64,000 bases of DNA from Planctomycetota bacterium (GCA_016745075.1 JADGDD010000006.1:124001-188000), one strand, 5' to 3'. Shown: positions 17,609 to 26,904, counted from the first letter of the stretch. Program-made: numbers and translations. The notes: generated from the sequence alone by a model not told the origin.

Positions 17609-18880
17609 ATGCGCATCTTTCTGACCGGTGGAACAGGTTTTATTGGCTCCTCAATTATGAGGGCTCTTTGTCATGCAGGTCATTCTGTGACCATGCTCGT
17701 TCGTCGGGATGTTCCAAGAGAGCTACCAGAAGGTGTTGTTACCTGTTTGGGTAATTTTACCGATCCATATACATGGGTCCATGAACTACGAGACCACGAT
17801 GTTGTTATCAATGCCGTGGGTATTATTCGTGAACGAGATGGAGCTTCGTTTAAGTCTGTTCACAGAGATGCGCCCATCGTTCTGTTTACGGCTGCGGAAA
17901 AAGCTGGTGTACAGCAGATTATTCAGATCAGCGCTATGGGAGCTGATGATCAAGCTATCACCGAGTATCAACGGAGCAAAAAAGAAGCAGACGACATGCT
18001 GCAAACCATCAAGGTGCCATCATTGGTCCTACGGCCATCGATTGTTTATGGTCCCGGCTGTGAAAGTATGGAATTATTTACCAGCCTCGCTGCTATGCCG
18101 GTGATCGGCCTTCCTTTTGCTGGAAAAACACGTTTACAACCGGTTCATATAGATGATTTTACCGCTATGGTAGTAGAAGGGGTCGAGCAAAAAGTAACAG
18201 GAGTTGTAGATATTGATGGACTGCAAGTGGTGACTCTAGCAGAGATCTTGCGGAATCAGGCACGTTGGTTGAGTCGTAAATCTTTATGTATACTACCAGT
18301 TCCCTATATTGTTATCCGATTAGTCGCAGCGTTTACAGACATTTGTAGAAACCGTGGGCCGATTAGCAGTGGTGAACTACATATGTTACGTCAGGAGAAC
18401 TTTCGTGAAGGACAACAGTGTACGGAAGCATTCTCGGTGGCCTGTCAGGATTTAGCAACGGTGTATCCAACGTCAGGAGCGAGCTGTAGCCAGCGTCTGT
18501 GGTATCCTTTACGCTTATACGCACCAGCTATGCGCTGGAGCCTTGTCTTTATTTGGGCATATACAGCGATTGTGAGTATGGTTGGTTGGCAAGAGAGTAT
18601 TGCCTTACTCACGCCAACTGGTTTAACAGAATCGTTGTTACAGCCTGTATTATTTGCAACGTGTGGTGTTGAAATAATTCTCGCTTTCTGTATTGCCTGC
18701 GCTTGGAAACCTCGCTTTCTTGCAGCGATACAATTTCTCTTAATTCTTTCTTTTACCAGTATCTTAACGGCATGCAGTGCAGAATTATGGTTACATCCAT
18801 TTGGCCCACTGAGTAAAAATATTCCCTTACTTGTGCTCATTGCTGTATGGATGCAGGTCGAAACTATTTGGAAACGTTAA
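17609..18880 (+). CDS. NAD(P)-binding SDR fused to a C-terminal DoxX-like membrane domain
   Basis: This 423-residue protein has two parts. Residues 1-290 are an atypical SDR/NmrA-like Rossmann domain: the motif GGTGFIG at 7-13, strand VVINAVGIIRERDG, and RPSIVYGPG. Residues about 300-420 contain four hydrophobic segments of a DoxX-like module (ALVFIWAYTAIVSMVGW region, TCGVEIILAFCIACA, IQFLLILSFTSILTA, NIPLLVLIAVW). It therefore ties a nucleotide-binding domain to the inner membrane. It overlaps the DUF2269-type gene by one base (TAATG), a pairing also known elsewhere, which points to a joint membrane redox function. The substrate is unknown. Confidence 0.75.
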   Translation: MRIFLTGGTGFIGSSIMRALCHAGHSVTMLVRRDVPRELPEGVVTCLGNFTDPYTWVHELRDHDVVINAVGIIRERDGASFKSVHRDAPIVLFTAAEKAGVQQIIQISAMGADDQAITEYQRSKKEADDMLQTIKVPSLVLRPSIVYGPGCESMELFTSLAAMPVIGLPFAGKTRLQPVHIDDFTAMVVEGVEQKVTGVVDIDGLQVVTLAEILRNQARWLSRKSLCILPVPYIVIRLVAAFTDICRNRGPISSGELHMLRQENFREGQQCTEAFSVACQDLATVYPTSGASCSQRLWYPLRLYAPAMRWSLVFIWAYTAIVSMVGWQESIALLTPTGLTESLLQPVLFATCGVEIILAFCIACAWKPRFLAAIQFLLILSFTSILTACSAELWLHPFGPLSKNIPLLVLIAVWMQVETIWKR

Positions 18881-19338
18881 TGTTCATAGTTCTCAAGATA
18901 ATTCATATACTGGCGAGCACCTTGTTTTTGGGCGCAGGTCTGGCGAGTGTTTTTTATAAATTATATGCTGATAAAACTGGTGATGTATCATTTATTGCCC
19001 GTGTCTGTCGGGCGGTCGTTATCGCAGACATGCTATTCATTATTCCATCAGGTATTATCTTGCCAGTAACCGGTATCGGTATGATGCATGCCGCTGGATA
19101 TTCGTTCACTGACCCATGGATTATGCACGGGTTCGCTCTTTACATTCTCGCGGGCCTCACATGGCTCCCAGCTGCATTTTTACAAGTGCGTATGAGGAAT
19201 TTGTCTGAAGCAGCTGTAGACAAGGGGGAAGCATTGCCACCCCTCTATTTCCGCAGTCGTCTTATTTGGTGCTTACTTGGTATCCCATCATTTTTCGCCG
19301 CAATTGGCGTATTTGTAGTGATGGTTGGGCGCTATTAA
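18880..19338 (+). CDS. DUF2269-family integral membrane protein
   Basis: This 152-residue protein has four hydrophobic helices (about 2-24, 43-68, 78-103, 126-150). The first opens with FIVLKIIHILASTLFLGAG, where His10 in the helix resembles the heme- or quinone-facing His of small cytochrome-like membrane proteins. The start is the ATG at 18880, which shares its A with the upstream stop. An earlier in-frame ATG at 18847 would add a short non-conserved stretch. It is translationally coupled to the SDR-DoxX gene and probably works with it at the inner membrane. The function is not known. Confidence 0.65.
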   Translation: MFIVLKIIHILASTLFLGAGLASVFYKLYADKTGDVSFIARVCRAVVIADMLFIIPSGIILPVTGIGMMHAAGYSFTDPWIMHGFALYILAGLTWLPAAFLQVRMRNLSEAAVDKGEALPPLYFRSRLIWCLLGIPSFFAAIGVFVVMVGRY

Positions 19339-19357
19339 TTTTTTGTGAGGCTGAGTA

Positions 19358-19397
19358 CTATGTATGAAACATTTTAAAAGAAATGTTTCATACATAG
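19358..19397. terminator. Long inverted repeat between converging DUF2269 and oadB genes
   Basis: A perfect 16-bp stem (19358-19373 with 19382-19397) has an 8-base AT-rich loop. It lies between two converging genes but lacks an adjacent U-tract on either strand. It could be a bidirectional, U-less terminator or an mRNA-stabilising hairpin. Confidence 0.5.
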
Positions 19398-19410
19398 CCA
19401 TAACGACGGT

Positions 19411-21051
19411 TTAGCCAAGTAATGCGAGTAGGATACCTGCGGCAACGGCAGAGCCAATAACCCCAGCTACATTTGGTCCCATTGCGTGCATGAGTAAAGC
19501 GTTTTGCTTATTGTAACGTTGACCTTCAACATGGGCAACACGAGCGGCCATAGGCACGGCGCTTACGCCTGCTGCACCGATCAGCGGGTTAATTTTACCG
19601 CCTGAGAGTTTATTGAGGATTTTACCAAGGGTCACACCAGCAGCGGTGCCAACGCAGAAGGCCACAATGCCAACACTTAGGATAAGCAGTGTTTTTGCAT
19701 TTAAGAAATCATGAGCGTTGAGTTTTGAGCCAACGGCAAGGCCAAGGGCAATGGTAGTGATGTTGATAAGTTCGTTTTGAGCGGTTTTGGTTAAACGGTC
19801 TACAACACCACATTCACGCATCAAGTTGCCAAGCATCAGCATGCCAATTAAAGGTACGGCTGAAGGGAGTAATAAGATACAGATGAGAATAACAGCGATA
19901 GGGAAGAAAATACGAACGGTGCTCGACACTTCCTTGCGTTGAGTCATCATGATTTTGCGTTCTTCAGCTGTGGTCAGTGCGCGCATAACAGGTGGTTGAA
20001 TCATTGGTACGAGAGCCATGTAGCTATAGGCGGCAACAGCAATAGCACCAAGTAAGTGCGGAGCAAGTCGTTGAGCAACAAAGATTGAAGTTGGACCGTC
20101 TGCACCGCCAATGATGGCAATAGCACCAGCTTCTCGTAAAATGGCCTCAAAGGTCATATTGTCGCCATAGAAGAAGTGCCAAGCAATAACAGCCATTAAG
20201 AAACTGCCAAAGATACCAAACTGAGCGGCACCACCAAGCAGAGCGGACCATGGGTTGGCGAGTAATGGTCCAAAGTCTGTTAATGAACCAACACCAAGGA
20301 AAATGAGCAGTGGAAATATGCCGGATTCAATACCGAAATGATAGAAGTACCAGAGTAGGCCACCACTGGCATCACCAACGGCAGGTGCCATCATTTCTGC
20401 GCCCGTAGCATTTACGAGAATACAGCCAACAGCAATAGGTACGAGTAAGAGTGGTTCAAAGCCTTTTTTGATGCCGAGGAATAACAGCAATAGGCCAACA
20501 GCAATCATGATGCATTCGCCAAGGCCAAGCTTGGCGATACCAGAGTCAGCAGCAATGGCACTAACGCCTTCTTTAATACTAAAACCTGTCGTTGGTGTTA
20601 AATGTGGTTTTTGAGCATGGCCATTGGCCAGCCAGGTACTGGAAACAAACCGTTGAAGTTGCTCGCGCAAACTATCTGCAGCAGGAACATCTGGAAGAAT
20701 CAGGACTAAAGCACCGGTGTAGTTGGTGGGAGCACTGCGAATGGGAAAGTAGAGATCAGGAAATTCTTCTGTTTTAATATCTGCTATAGTTGCCAGCCAA
20801 CTTTGATCATTGTTATCTTGTTTCGCTCGTAAGACGATCTCTTCAATGCTGGGCACAACCATGCGTGGACCGGAAGCCTGTGCATTGTAGAGGTGCAGGA
20901 GGTTGGTGGCTTCAACAGGATTGTCTGGCAAATAGACAACAGGATTATTGTTATCTGCAATCATGTTCGGAACAGCCATGCGGGCTGCAGCGTGAGTTTG
21001 TGCACAGAGGCACAGACACAAACTTAAAAGAACGAAGCGAAATGATGTCAT
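19411..21051 (-). CDS. oadB: Sodium-pump decarboxylase beta subunit with a secreted N-terminal extension
   Basis: OadB is the membrane subunit that decarboxylates carboxybiotin and exports Na+. The core (about residues 170-546) shows the multi-helix transporter with the family's conserved stretches: GIFPLLIFLGVGSLTDFGPLLANPW, AIIGGADGPTSIFVA and HAMGPNVAGVIGSAVAAG. Usual OadB proteins are about 370-430 residues. Here there are about 170 extra N-terminal residues: a signal peptide (VLLSLCLCLCAQTHA) and then a soluble region (SIEEIVLRAKQD, VLILPDVPAADSLREQLQRFV) that would lie outside the membrane. No strong Shine-Dalgarno precedes the start at 21051, but the signal peptide supports it. It is the last gene of oadG-oadA-oadB. 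Confidence 0.9.
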   Translation of the reverse strand: MTSFRFVLLSLCLCLCAQTHAAARMAVPNMIADNNNPVVYLPDNPVEATNLLHLYNAQASGPRMVVPSIEEIVLRAKQDNNDQSWLATIADIKTEEFPDLYFPIRSAPTNYTGALVLILPDVPAADSLREQLQRFVSSTWLANGHAQKPHLTPTTGFSIKEGVSAIAADSGIAKLGLGECIMIAVGLLLLFLGIKKGFEPLLLVPIAVGCILVNATGAEMMAPAVGDASGGLLWYFYHFGIESGIFPLLIFLGVGSLTDFGPLLANPWSALLGGAAQFGIFGSFLMAVIAWHFFYGDNMTFEAILREAGAIAIIGGADGPTSIFVAQRLAPHLLGAIAVAAYSYMALVPMIQPPVMRALTTAEERKIMMTQRKEVSSTVRIFFPIAVILICILLLPSAVPLIGMLMLGNLMRECGVVDRLTKTAQNELINITTIALGLAVGSKLNAHDFLNAKTLLILSVGIVAFCVGTAAGVTLGKILNKLSGGKINPLIGAAGVSAVPMAARVAHVEGQRYNKQNALLMHAMGPNVAGVIGSAVAAGILLALLG

Positions 21052-21077
21052 GATGCGAACTGCTTTATGAAAAAGGA

Positions 21078-22880
21078 TTAAGCGAGGGTGGCGAGGGTGT
21101 CACCAACGGCAACTTGTTGACCTGCTTGTACGGCAAAGCTGACAATGGTGCCTGCACGTGGAGCGCTGACTTCAGTTTCCATTTTCATTGCTTCAAGGAC
21201 CATGTAGGCCTCATCTGCGGCAACCTGTTCACCCGGTTGCTTGAGCATACGTAAGACAGTGCCAGCAAGGGTTGCCGGCAGGGCTTCACTGCTAGTGGCC
21301 GGAGCAGCAGCCGGAGAGGCTGCTGCAACAGGGGTTGCTGATTGTACAGCAGCTTGGCCATTTGCGCCTTGAGCAACCGAAACGTTGTAGGCTTGGCCAT
21401 CAACAGTAACCGTGTAATCACGAGGACCAGATGTTGGCGCAACAGGTGCAGGTGCTGTTGTTGCTGCACTTTCAGCAGCAACAGGGTCTTTACCGAGGTT
21501 TTTCGGTCCTTGTGGACGTTCAATAAAGAATTTCGGTGTTGTATTTGGGAAAAGAGCAAAGGTGAGCACGTCTTCGTCTGAGCCGTTAAAACCTTCTAGT
21601 TTGGTGGCATCGGCAGCGAGTTTATCAAACTCATTATCAAGTTGGTCTGCTGGACGGCAGGTAATCGGAGCTTTGCCACCGCTTTGTTCTTGGGCAATGG
21701 CAACAATGTCTGGATCGTAGTCGGTGGTAGTTTTACCGTAGTAACCAAGCATCAGGTCTTGGAATTCACCCGTGAGTTTCTTCCACTTGCCCATAAGTAC
21801 GTTAAAGACTGCTTGGGTGCCAACAATTTGGCTTGATGGGGTAACGAGCGGTGGATAGCCAGCGGCTTTACGCACGCGTGGAACTTCCAGTAACACTTCG
21901 TCCATACGGTCGCCAGCGCCTTGTTGTTTCAACTGGCTTTCCATGTTGGAGAGCATGCCGCCAGGTATTTGGCTGTCAAAAATCTTGGTCGCAACGCCAG
22001 TAAACGACGTGTAGAATTCTTGGTAGCGGGCAGGGATGTCTTTGAAGTGTAGGTTTGCTGCGTTGACCCGGTCCATATCTAACTTATGGGTGAACGGAGT
22101 ATCTTCCAACATTTCAGCAAAGCTTTCTGTTGGGTTATGGCCAGTGCCAAGACACATTGCAGAGAGGGAGGTATCTACATTATCGAGACCAGCTTCAATG
22201 GCTTTCATGATGGAAACCAGCGTTACACCAGTGGTAGCATGTACGTGTAGATGCAGGCGCATGTCGTCACCACAGGCTTTTTTGATGCCGCTTACAAGGT
22301 CGTAAGCATGTTGTGGTTTAATCAGTGCTGCCATGTCTTTAATACAGATAGAATCAACGCCCATGTCTTTGAGCTGGGTGGCAAGTTCTACATATTTTTC
22401 AACGGTGTGTACTGGGCTGACGGTGTAGCTGATGGTGCCTTGTGCATGAACGTCAGCACCGCCTTCTTGTAGCTTTTTAACGTGGCCAATAGCGCATTCA
22501 AGATTACGTGGGTCGTTTAAGGCATCAAAGATGCGAAATACATTCATGCCATTTTCAGCGCTTTTTTCAACGAACTTACGAACAACGTCGTCGCCGTAGT
22601 GGCGGTAGCCCAAAATGTTTTGTGCACGGAAGAGCATTTGTAGGGGGGTTTTCTTCAAATGTTTTTTGAAGGTACGCAGGCGTTCCCATGGATCTTCGTT
22701 GAGGAAGCGCATACAGCTATCAAAAGTGGCGCCACCCCAGCATTCTAGTGACCAGTACCCCGCGTTGTCTAAATCTTCTAAAGATGGAATCATGTCTTCC
22801 ATGGATAAGCGCGTTGCCATAAGGCTTTGGTGGGCATCGCGTAAAATAACGTCGGTAACTTCGATAGTTTTTTGTGACAT
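21078..22880 (-). CDS. oadA: Oxaloacetate/pyruvate-type carboxyltransferase alpha subunit with biotin domain
   Basis: This 600-residue cytoplasmic subunit moves CO2 from oxaloacetate (or a related 2-oxo acid) to biotin. Residues 1-300 are the metal-dependent carboxyltransferase barrel (TDVILRDAHQSLMATRL, WGGATFDSCMRFLNEDPWERL, LHLHVHATTG), the middle is the PYC-OADA linker domain, and residues about 530-600 form the biotinyl domain with the biotin-accepting Lys566 in EAMKMETE. An Ala/Pro-rich flexible hinge precedes the biotinyl domain. With OadB and OadG it forms a membrane Na+ pump. Methylmalonyl-CoA or glutaconyl-CoA are less likely substrates because the barrel is the OadA/PycB type. Confidence 0.92.
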   Translation of the reverse strand: MSQKTIEVTDVILRDAHQSLMATRLSMEDMIPSLEDLDNAGYWSLECWGGATFDSCMRFLNEDPWERLRTFKKHLKKTPLQMLFRAQNILGYRHYGDDVVRKFVEKSAENGMNVFRIFDALNDPRNLECAIGHVKKLQEGGADVHAQGTISYTVSPVHTVEKYVELATQLKDMGVDSICIKDMAALIKPQHAYDLVSGIKKACGDDMRLHLHVHATTGVTLVSIMKAIEAGLDNVDTSLSAMCLGTGHNPTESFAEMLEDTPFTHKLDMDRVNAANLHFKDIPARYQEFYTSFTGVATKIFDSQIPGGMLSNMESQLKQQGAGDRMDEVLLEVPRVRKAAGYPPLVTPSSQIVGTQAVFNVLMGKWKKLTGEFQDLMLGYYGKTTTDYDPDIVAIAQEQSGGKAPITCRPADQLDNEFDKLAADATKLEGFNGSDEDVLTFALFPNTTPKFFIERPQGPKNLGKDPVAAESAATTAPAPVAPTSGPRDYTVTVDGQAYNVSVAQGANGQAAVQSATPVAAASPAAAPATSSEALPATLAGTVLRMLKQPGEQVAADEAYMVLEAMKMETEVSAPRAGTIVSFAVQAGQQVAVGDTLATLA

Positions 22881-22919
22881 GGGGATAGAATCCTAGTAAA
22901 AGTCGGGTGTATGTAATGT

Positions 22920-23147
22920 TTATTTCTGAATGGTAGTATCAGCCTCATAGGCGCTTACGGCAGCCTGTATAACAGCCACAAGTTGAGTAGCCTGCGTTGG
23001 TGCGGAGGGCTGTATAGATTGCGCTGGTTTTGCCGGAGGGGGCACATGTGGGAAGAGCCGAACGAGTGTTTGCATGACGACAATAAGTAACGTCAGGAAC
23101 ACAAAAACGCCGACCATCCCAATGATCATGATGAGAAAAGCTTCCAT
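22920..23147 (-). CDS. oadG: OadG-like small membrane subunit of the decarboxylase pump
   Basis: This 75-residue protein has one N-terminal membrane helix (MEAFLIMIIGMVGVFVFLTLLIVVMQ) followed by a short polar Pro/Ala-rich tail, the layout of OadG gamma subunits that hold the pump together. The start chosen is the ATG at 23147, because the helix then lies at the N-terminus; the longer frame to 23231 would add a non-conserved segment. It is the first gene of oadGAB, with 39 bases to oadA. It sits just downstream of tRNA-Leu and may share its transcript. Confidence 0.75.
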   Translation of the reverse strand: MEAFLIMIIGMVGVFVFLTLLIVVMQTLVRLFPHVPPPAKPAQSIQPSAPTQATQLVAVIQAAVSAYEADTTIQK

Positions 23148-23234
23148 AAGAAGGTCCCTCCACTCTCTATATTGCCAACTGTGGTAGTATGTTGGCGTGC
23201 TTATTCGTGTTGTTGTCAACACGTAACGCATGCA

Positions 23235-23323
23235 TGGTACCGAGGACGGGACTTGAACCCGTACGAGGAATAACCCTCACCAGATTTTAAGTCTGGCGCG
23301 TCTACCAATTCCGCCACCTCGGC
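23235..23323 (-). tRNA. tRNA-Leu(UAA)
   Basis: An 89-nt class II tRNA on the minus strand has acceptor arms GCCGAGG and CCTCGGT, the anticodon stem CCAGA/TCTGG and the loop CTTAAAA with anticodon UAA. It has a long variable arm, the T-arm GGGTTCAAGTCCC and an encoded 3' CCA. The first pair is G-U, as in the matching E. coli tRNA-Leu. The D-arm carries the usual GGAATTGGTAGAC. Confidence 0.97.
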
Positions 23324-23459
23324 ATGCGGAGTGAGGGTATATCATCCCGCTAAAGGCTGACAAGCATTGATTTTGGCTGAATGGTAGTGAGCTGAACTGA
23401 TGAGTGAGACGCTGCTTTTTTCTTTGTGAAAGCGCTGTGGATAATAGGAAATGGGTAAG

Positions 23460-23491
23460 AAAAATCCCACCATACTGTGGTATCGTGGGAT
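23460..23491 (-). terminator. rplS terminator
   Basis: The stem ATCCCAC-C-ATAC / GTAT-C-GTGGGAT (23464-23475 with 23480-23491, one C-C mismatch, loop TGTG) is followed on the minus strand by TTTTCTT. It separates rplS from tRNA-Leu and oadGAB. Confidence 0.75.
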
Positions 23492-23516
23492 AGGATAGAT
23501 TTTGAAAAATGTGTTG

Positions 23517-23882
23517 TTATTTAATGCGGACTTTTTCTTTAACTTTAGCAGATTTACCAACACGGTCACGAAGGTAGTAGAGTTTCGCGCGGCGAACTTT
23601 ACCTTCGCGGAAAACTTCAACTTTTTCGATACGTGGGCTGTGTACAGGGAAAGTACGCTCAACGCCTTGGCCGTCTACAATACGACGAACGGTGAATGCT
23701 GCGTTGATGTCGCCGTGTCCTGCTTTTCTGCGGATAACGGTGCCAGAAAAAATCTGGATACGTTCTTTGTCACCCTCTTTAATACGGGTGTGAACGTTAA
23801 CACTGTCACCAATGTTAAACTCACCAATGTCGGTGTCGCGTAAGTGTTCTTTTTGAACTGAATCAATGAGTGCATTAATCAT
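23517..23882 (-). CDS. rplS: Ribosomal protein L19
   Basis: This 121-residue large-subunit protein sits near the subunit interface. Conserved blocks are [28 protein letters not shown] and the C-terminal [28 protein letters not shown]. The ATG at 23882 has an AAGGA ribosome site 7 bases upstream; the longer frame to 23957 is not L19-like. It stands alone here rather than with rpsP-rimM-trmD. A CTCTC/GAGAG hairpin lies in its leader (about 23934-23949), a possible autoregulatory site, which is only a guess. Confidence 0.97.
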   Translation of the reverse strand: MINALIDSVQKEHLRDTDIGEFNIGDSVNVHTRIKEGDKERIQIFSGTVIRRKAGHGDINAAFTVRRIVDGQGVERTFPVHSPRIEKVEVFREGKVRRAKLYYLRDRVGKSAKVKEKVRIK

Positions 23883-24171
23883 GGTGCTGTCCTTAGATCT
23901 GACCTCTCGGTCTTTTTGCCGTAATTTATGGCACTCTCGTGCTTGAGAGCGCCCCACGTGTGTTCGTCTGGCTCAGAGCATGAGCTAAAGACCACAGGGG
24001 CGCGGAACTATAGCGCTGATGAAACGCTGTCAAGACAGGAACTTGCTTATATAAGTGGCTTTTGATGCTCGTGTATGCGCTGAAGAAAGCATGGTCTCTT
24101 TTTCCTCAAAATCGTTCTAAAAGAGTAGAGACTCTTACTTGCGAAATGAGGGAGATAGGGAGCATCCAGCT

Positions 24172-24984
24172 ATGACAGATGAAGAAGTAACAGAATGGCA
24201 AAGTCGGGCAGAACTGGCCTTGGCAGCGGCTCGTGTTGGTGGTGTGGTGGCACGAGCTTATTTTCGTAAGCCAGATGTTGAAATTGAGTGGAAAAAAGAT
24301 GATTCGCCAGTCACAATTGCGGATACCAGCGCTGAAGAGGCTATTCGCGCACATATAGAAGCAGCCTTTCCAGAGGATGGTTGGATTGGTGAAGAAAGTG
24401 GTGTGCATGCAGGGAAGAGTCCGTATCGATGGATAGTCGACCCAATTGACGGAACTCGTAACTTTATACAAGGGATACCGTTATGGTCTACCTTGGTTGC
24501 CTGTGAGGAATTATTGGAAGGTGGTGCCACTCGGATCATCGCTAGTGCGGTTGGCATTCCGGCCCTTGATGAGTGGTATGATGCGTGGCTCACTGGCGGT
24601 GCTCGTTGCAATGGTGCGCCTATAACTGTGGGTGATACCGATTCACTAAAGGAAAGCATGTGGTGCTTTGAAACCCGTTCGTGGTTTGTTGGCCAGAAAT
24701 TAGCGCCTGTATTTGATCATTTAATGAATGAAACTCGTTTACAGCGTGGTTTGTGTGATGCTTACGCTCATATGCTGGTGGCAACGGGACGAGCGGACGT
24801 GGTGATAGAACCGTCGTTAAGTGTATGGGATGTTGCTGCTCCGAGTCTTATTGTTCAGGAGGCTGGTGGCCGTTATACGACTATCACAGGCGCAGAAGAT
24901 TTGCGCGCAGGCAATTGTTTGGTCAGTAATGGTCACGTTCACGATGAAACCGTAAGATTAATTGACCGTCTCCGTCTGTCCTAA
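24172..24984 (+). CDS. Inositol-monophosphatase-family phosphatase (histidinol-phosphatase HisN-like)
   Basis: This 270-residue Mg2+-dependent phosphatase belongs to the IMPase fold. Metal ligands are seen in GEES (about 83-86), the signature VDPIDGTRNF at about 101-110, and the second site WDVAAPSLIVQEAGG near 220-234. HisN-type histidinol phosphatases and CysQ/SuhB proteins share these motifs, so the substrate is not certain; overall spacing is closest to HisN-like members. A GGGAG site precedes the ATG at 24172. It begins an operon with a thioredoxin-like protein and a membrane protein. Confidence 0.75.
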   Translation: MTDEEVTEWQSRAELALAAARVGGVVARAYFRKPDVEIEWKKDDSPVTIADTSAEEAIRAHIEAAFPEDGWIGEESGVHAGKSPYRWIVDPIDGTRNFIQGIPLWSTLVACEELLEGGATRIIASAVGIPALDEWYDAWLTGGARCNGAPITVGDTDSLKESMWCFETRSWFVGQKLAPVFDHLMNETRLQRGLCDAYAHMLVATGRADVVIEPSLSVWDVAAPSLIVQEAGGRYTTITGAEDLRAGNCLVSNGHVHDETVRLIDRLRLS

Positions 24985-24994
24985 GGCTATGGGC

Positions 24995-26158
24995 ATGAAT
25001 CGTTATTGTTATATTGTGCTTGTGAGTGCCTTTGTTGCGCTGAGGACTTTCTTGGTAGCAGCGGAGCCAGCCCAAGACAAGATCAATGAATTACAGGCGC
25101 GGTATATTGGTGATCCGGTTGCGTATGCAGAAGCTTGTCTTAAGGCATCTACTGCTCAGCCAGAAGAAGATCTCTTGTGGACTACTGCTATTGCTGGAGC
25201 GTGGGTGTTGGCAGGGGACGCTACACAGGCTGACTTATATGTGAACAAAGTGCGAATGCTTACTACCGACCAGAAGGTGCTAACGGATGAGGTGTTATCC
25301 TTACGGATTGCCTATTGGCGTTTGCAGGTCGATGTTAGTGAAGATCTCAGCCAACAGGCAAGTATTTTTGCTGACATAGAACAAGAGCAGCAAGCAGGAC
25401 GGTGTTCATCAGATTTTTTAGCGCGTGCTGCTGTGGCGGAAGCCGATAGATCTTTGCGGTTGGAAGATTTTGCCCAAGCCCTTGTGTGGTATGACAAAGC
25501 TCTGTTGCTTATGCAAGAATTGAGTGTGCGTTCTCGCCAGCCTATTTATGGTTTGCGCTTATTGGCTATGGAGGCAAGTGGTCAAACCAATGAGACTATA
25601 CAGGAATGGTTTGCAGAAAAGAGTACTGACCCAGCTGTTAAAGAAATTGTTTCATTTTTGTCAACAGAGGCCCAATCTTTGGTTGGACAAGTTGTGCCCG
25701 CGCTTTCAGCGATGCGGGTTGATGGCAAAGGTCTTTGTGATGTTCGAGCACTCAAAGGTGCTCCAGTGCTGGTGTATTTTTTTGCGACCTGGGCACCATC
25801 CTGTGTTCATATAAACCCACTTATCACAACATCCCAAATGCGTTATGCCGGTCAAGGTTTGCAGATCATTGGAGTGAGCTTAGATCACAAAGAAAGTATG
25901 GCACAGATTGGCCCATACCTACAAGCACATGGATTGACTTTTCCTGTTGTTGCTGATGGCGCGGGGTGGCAGGGAGGCTTGCATAAACCGTTTGGTATAG
26001 AAGCTATCCCTCAAATAATTTTAGTGGATGCAAAAGGGGTAGTGCAAGCTACTGATATTGTCACCATGAAACCAGAACACACAAAAGCCCGTTTGCAGGA
26101 AGCGCTAACACGGCTTTTTCAGAAGCACCAGGATAAGAAAGAACAGGTATTCCCGTGA
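24995..26158 (+). CDS. Secreted TPR-like plus thioredoxin-like (TlpA/AhpC-type) protein lacking the first active-site Cys
   Basis: This 387-residue protein has a cleavable signal peptide (about 1-20, ending near FLVAAEP). A helical region at about 20-230 looks TPR-like (paired helices, LEDFAQALVWYDKALLLMQ). A thioredoxin fold follows at about 240-370 (APVLVYFFATWAPSC, IIGVSLDHKE, FGIEAIPQIILVDAKG). The usual CxxC is WAPSC: W266, Ala267 in place of the first Cys, Pro-Ser, then Cys270. The cis-Pro strand IPQIILV is intact. It can therefore act only as a one-cysteine peroxidase/thiol protein or a binding module. The start at 24995 has an AGG site 8 bases upstream. The gene overlaps the next one. 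Confidence 0.75.
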   Translation: MNRYCYIVLVSAFVALRTFLVAAEPAQDKINELQARYIGDPVAYAEACLKASTAQPEEDLLWTTAIAGAWVLAGDATQADLYVNKVRMLTTDQKVLTDEVLSLRIAYWRLQVDVSEDLSQQASIFADIEQEQQAGRCSSDFLARAAVAEADRSLRLEDFAQALVWYDKALLLMQELSVRSRQPIYGLRLLAMEASGQTNETIQEWFAEKSTDPAVKEIVSFLSTEAQSLVGQVVPALSAMRVDGKGLCDVRALKGAPVLVYFFATWAPSCVHINPLITTSQMRYAGQGLQIIGVSLDHKESMAQIGPYLQAHGLTFPVVADGAGWQGGLHKPFGIEAIPQIILVDAKGVVQATDIVTMKPEHTKARLQEALTRLFQKHQDKKEQVFP

Positions 26159-26901
26159 AACACAGATCTTTTACTCGAGCCGGTCTTGGCATTATGAAAA
26201 TATTTGCAGCGATGGTTATTTTAGCCATTCTATCTGTGTTGGCCTTTGGGTATTGGGTTAATGGAAATATGCAGGTATTGGAATCTTCATGGTGGAGTGG
26301 TGCCCGTGATGGTGCTCAGCCGATTGTTGATACAACCAAAGAAGGTGCAGAGAGTCTCCATCGTGATGTCGTAAAATCTGGTGGGTGGTATGATAAAGCA
26401 CAAAGTTGGTTTACCTCATCCGAAGAAGGCACTGATGCAACAGATTCTGGAGTGAAACATTTTGTTGAAGAACATTTGGCATCGAAAGGTTTGACTGTTG
26501 GGGAGCACGGACTTGAAGCAGTGCCAGCAGATGACGAAGAAACAAGAAAGCCGGAGCAAGCAGCAAGTGCAACAACGGTTATTCAACCTTCAGCACCATA
26601 TACAGCAAACCCTTTGATGGAATTGTCTTCACAGCCCTTGCAGCATATCGAAGATAATATCGTTGATGCGACGGAGCATTTTTCTATCGCACTTATTTCG
26701 TGTAGACAGGCGCGTGGAGCAAAGGGAACGGCCCGTCATGATTTATTAGGCCGTGCAAAATCGTATTGTCGCAGTGTTCGTCATTTACTACGTGATACGC
26801 TGCCCGAATATAAAAAACGAGATGACCATGATTCAGAGCTGTTGAAGTATGGGGAACAATTATTGAGCCGTGCAGAAGATATGCTTTTGGATGAACTGTA
26901 G
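26155..26901 (+). CDS. Hypothetical single-pass membrane protein
   Basis: This 248-residue protein starts at a GTG that overlaps the previous stop. One membrane helix (about 14-33, FAAMVILAILSVLAFGYW) is followed by a large extracytoplasmic part. That part has a low-complexity acidic/Ser-Thr stretch (about 85-150) and a C-terminal helical region with many charges (HFSIALISCRQARGAKGTARHDLL and on). No domain is recognised. Being in one operon with a phosphatase and a thioredoxin-like protein suggests an envelope role, nothing more. Confidence 0.5.
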   Translation: MKHRSFTRAGLGIMKIFAAMVILAILSVLAFGYWVNGNMQVLESSWWSGARDGAQPIVDTTKEGAESLHRDVVKSGGWYDKAQSWFTSSEEGTDATDSGVKHFVEEHLASKGLTVGEHGLEAVPADDEETRKPEQAASATTVIQPSAPYTANPLMELSSQPLQHIEDNIVDATEHFSIALISCRQARGAKGTARHDLLGRAKSYCRSVRHLLRDTLPEYKKRDDHDSELLKYGEQLLSRAEDMLLDEL

Positions 26902-26904
26902 GCA

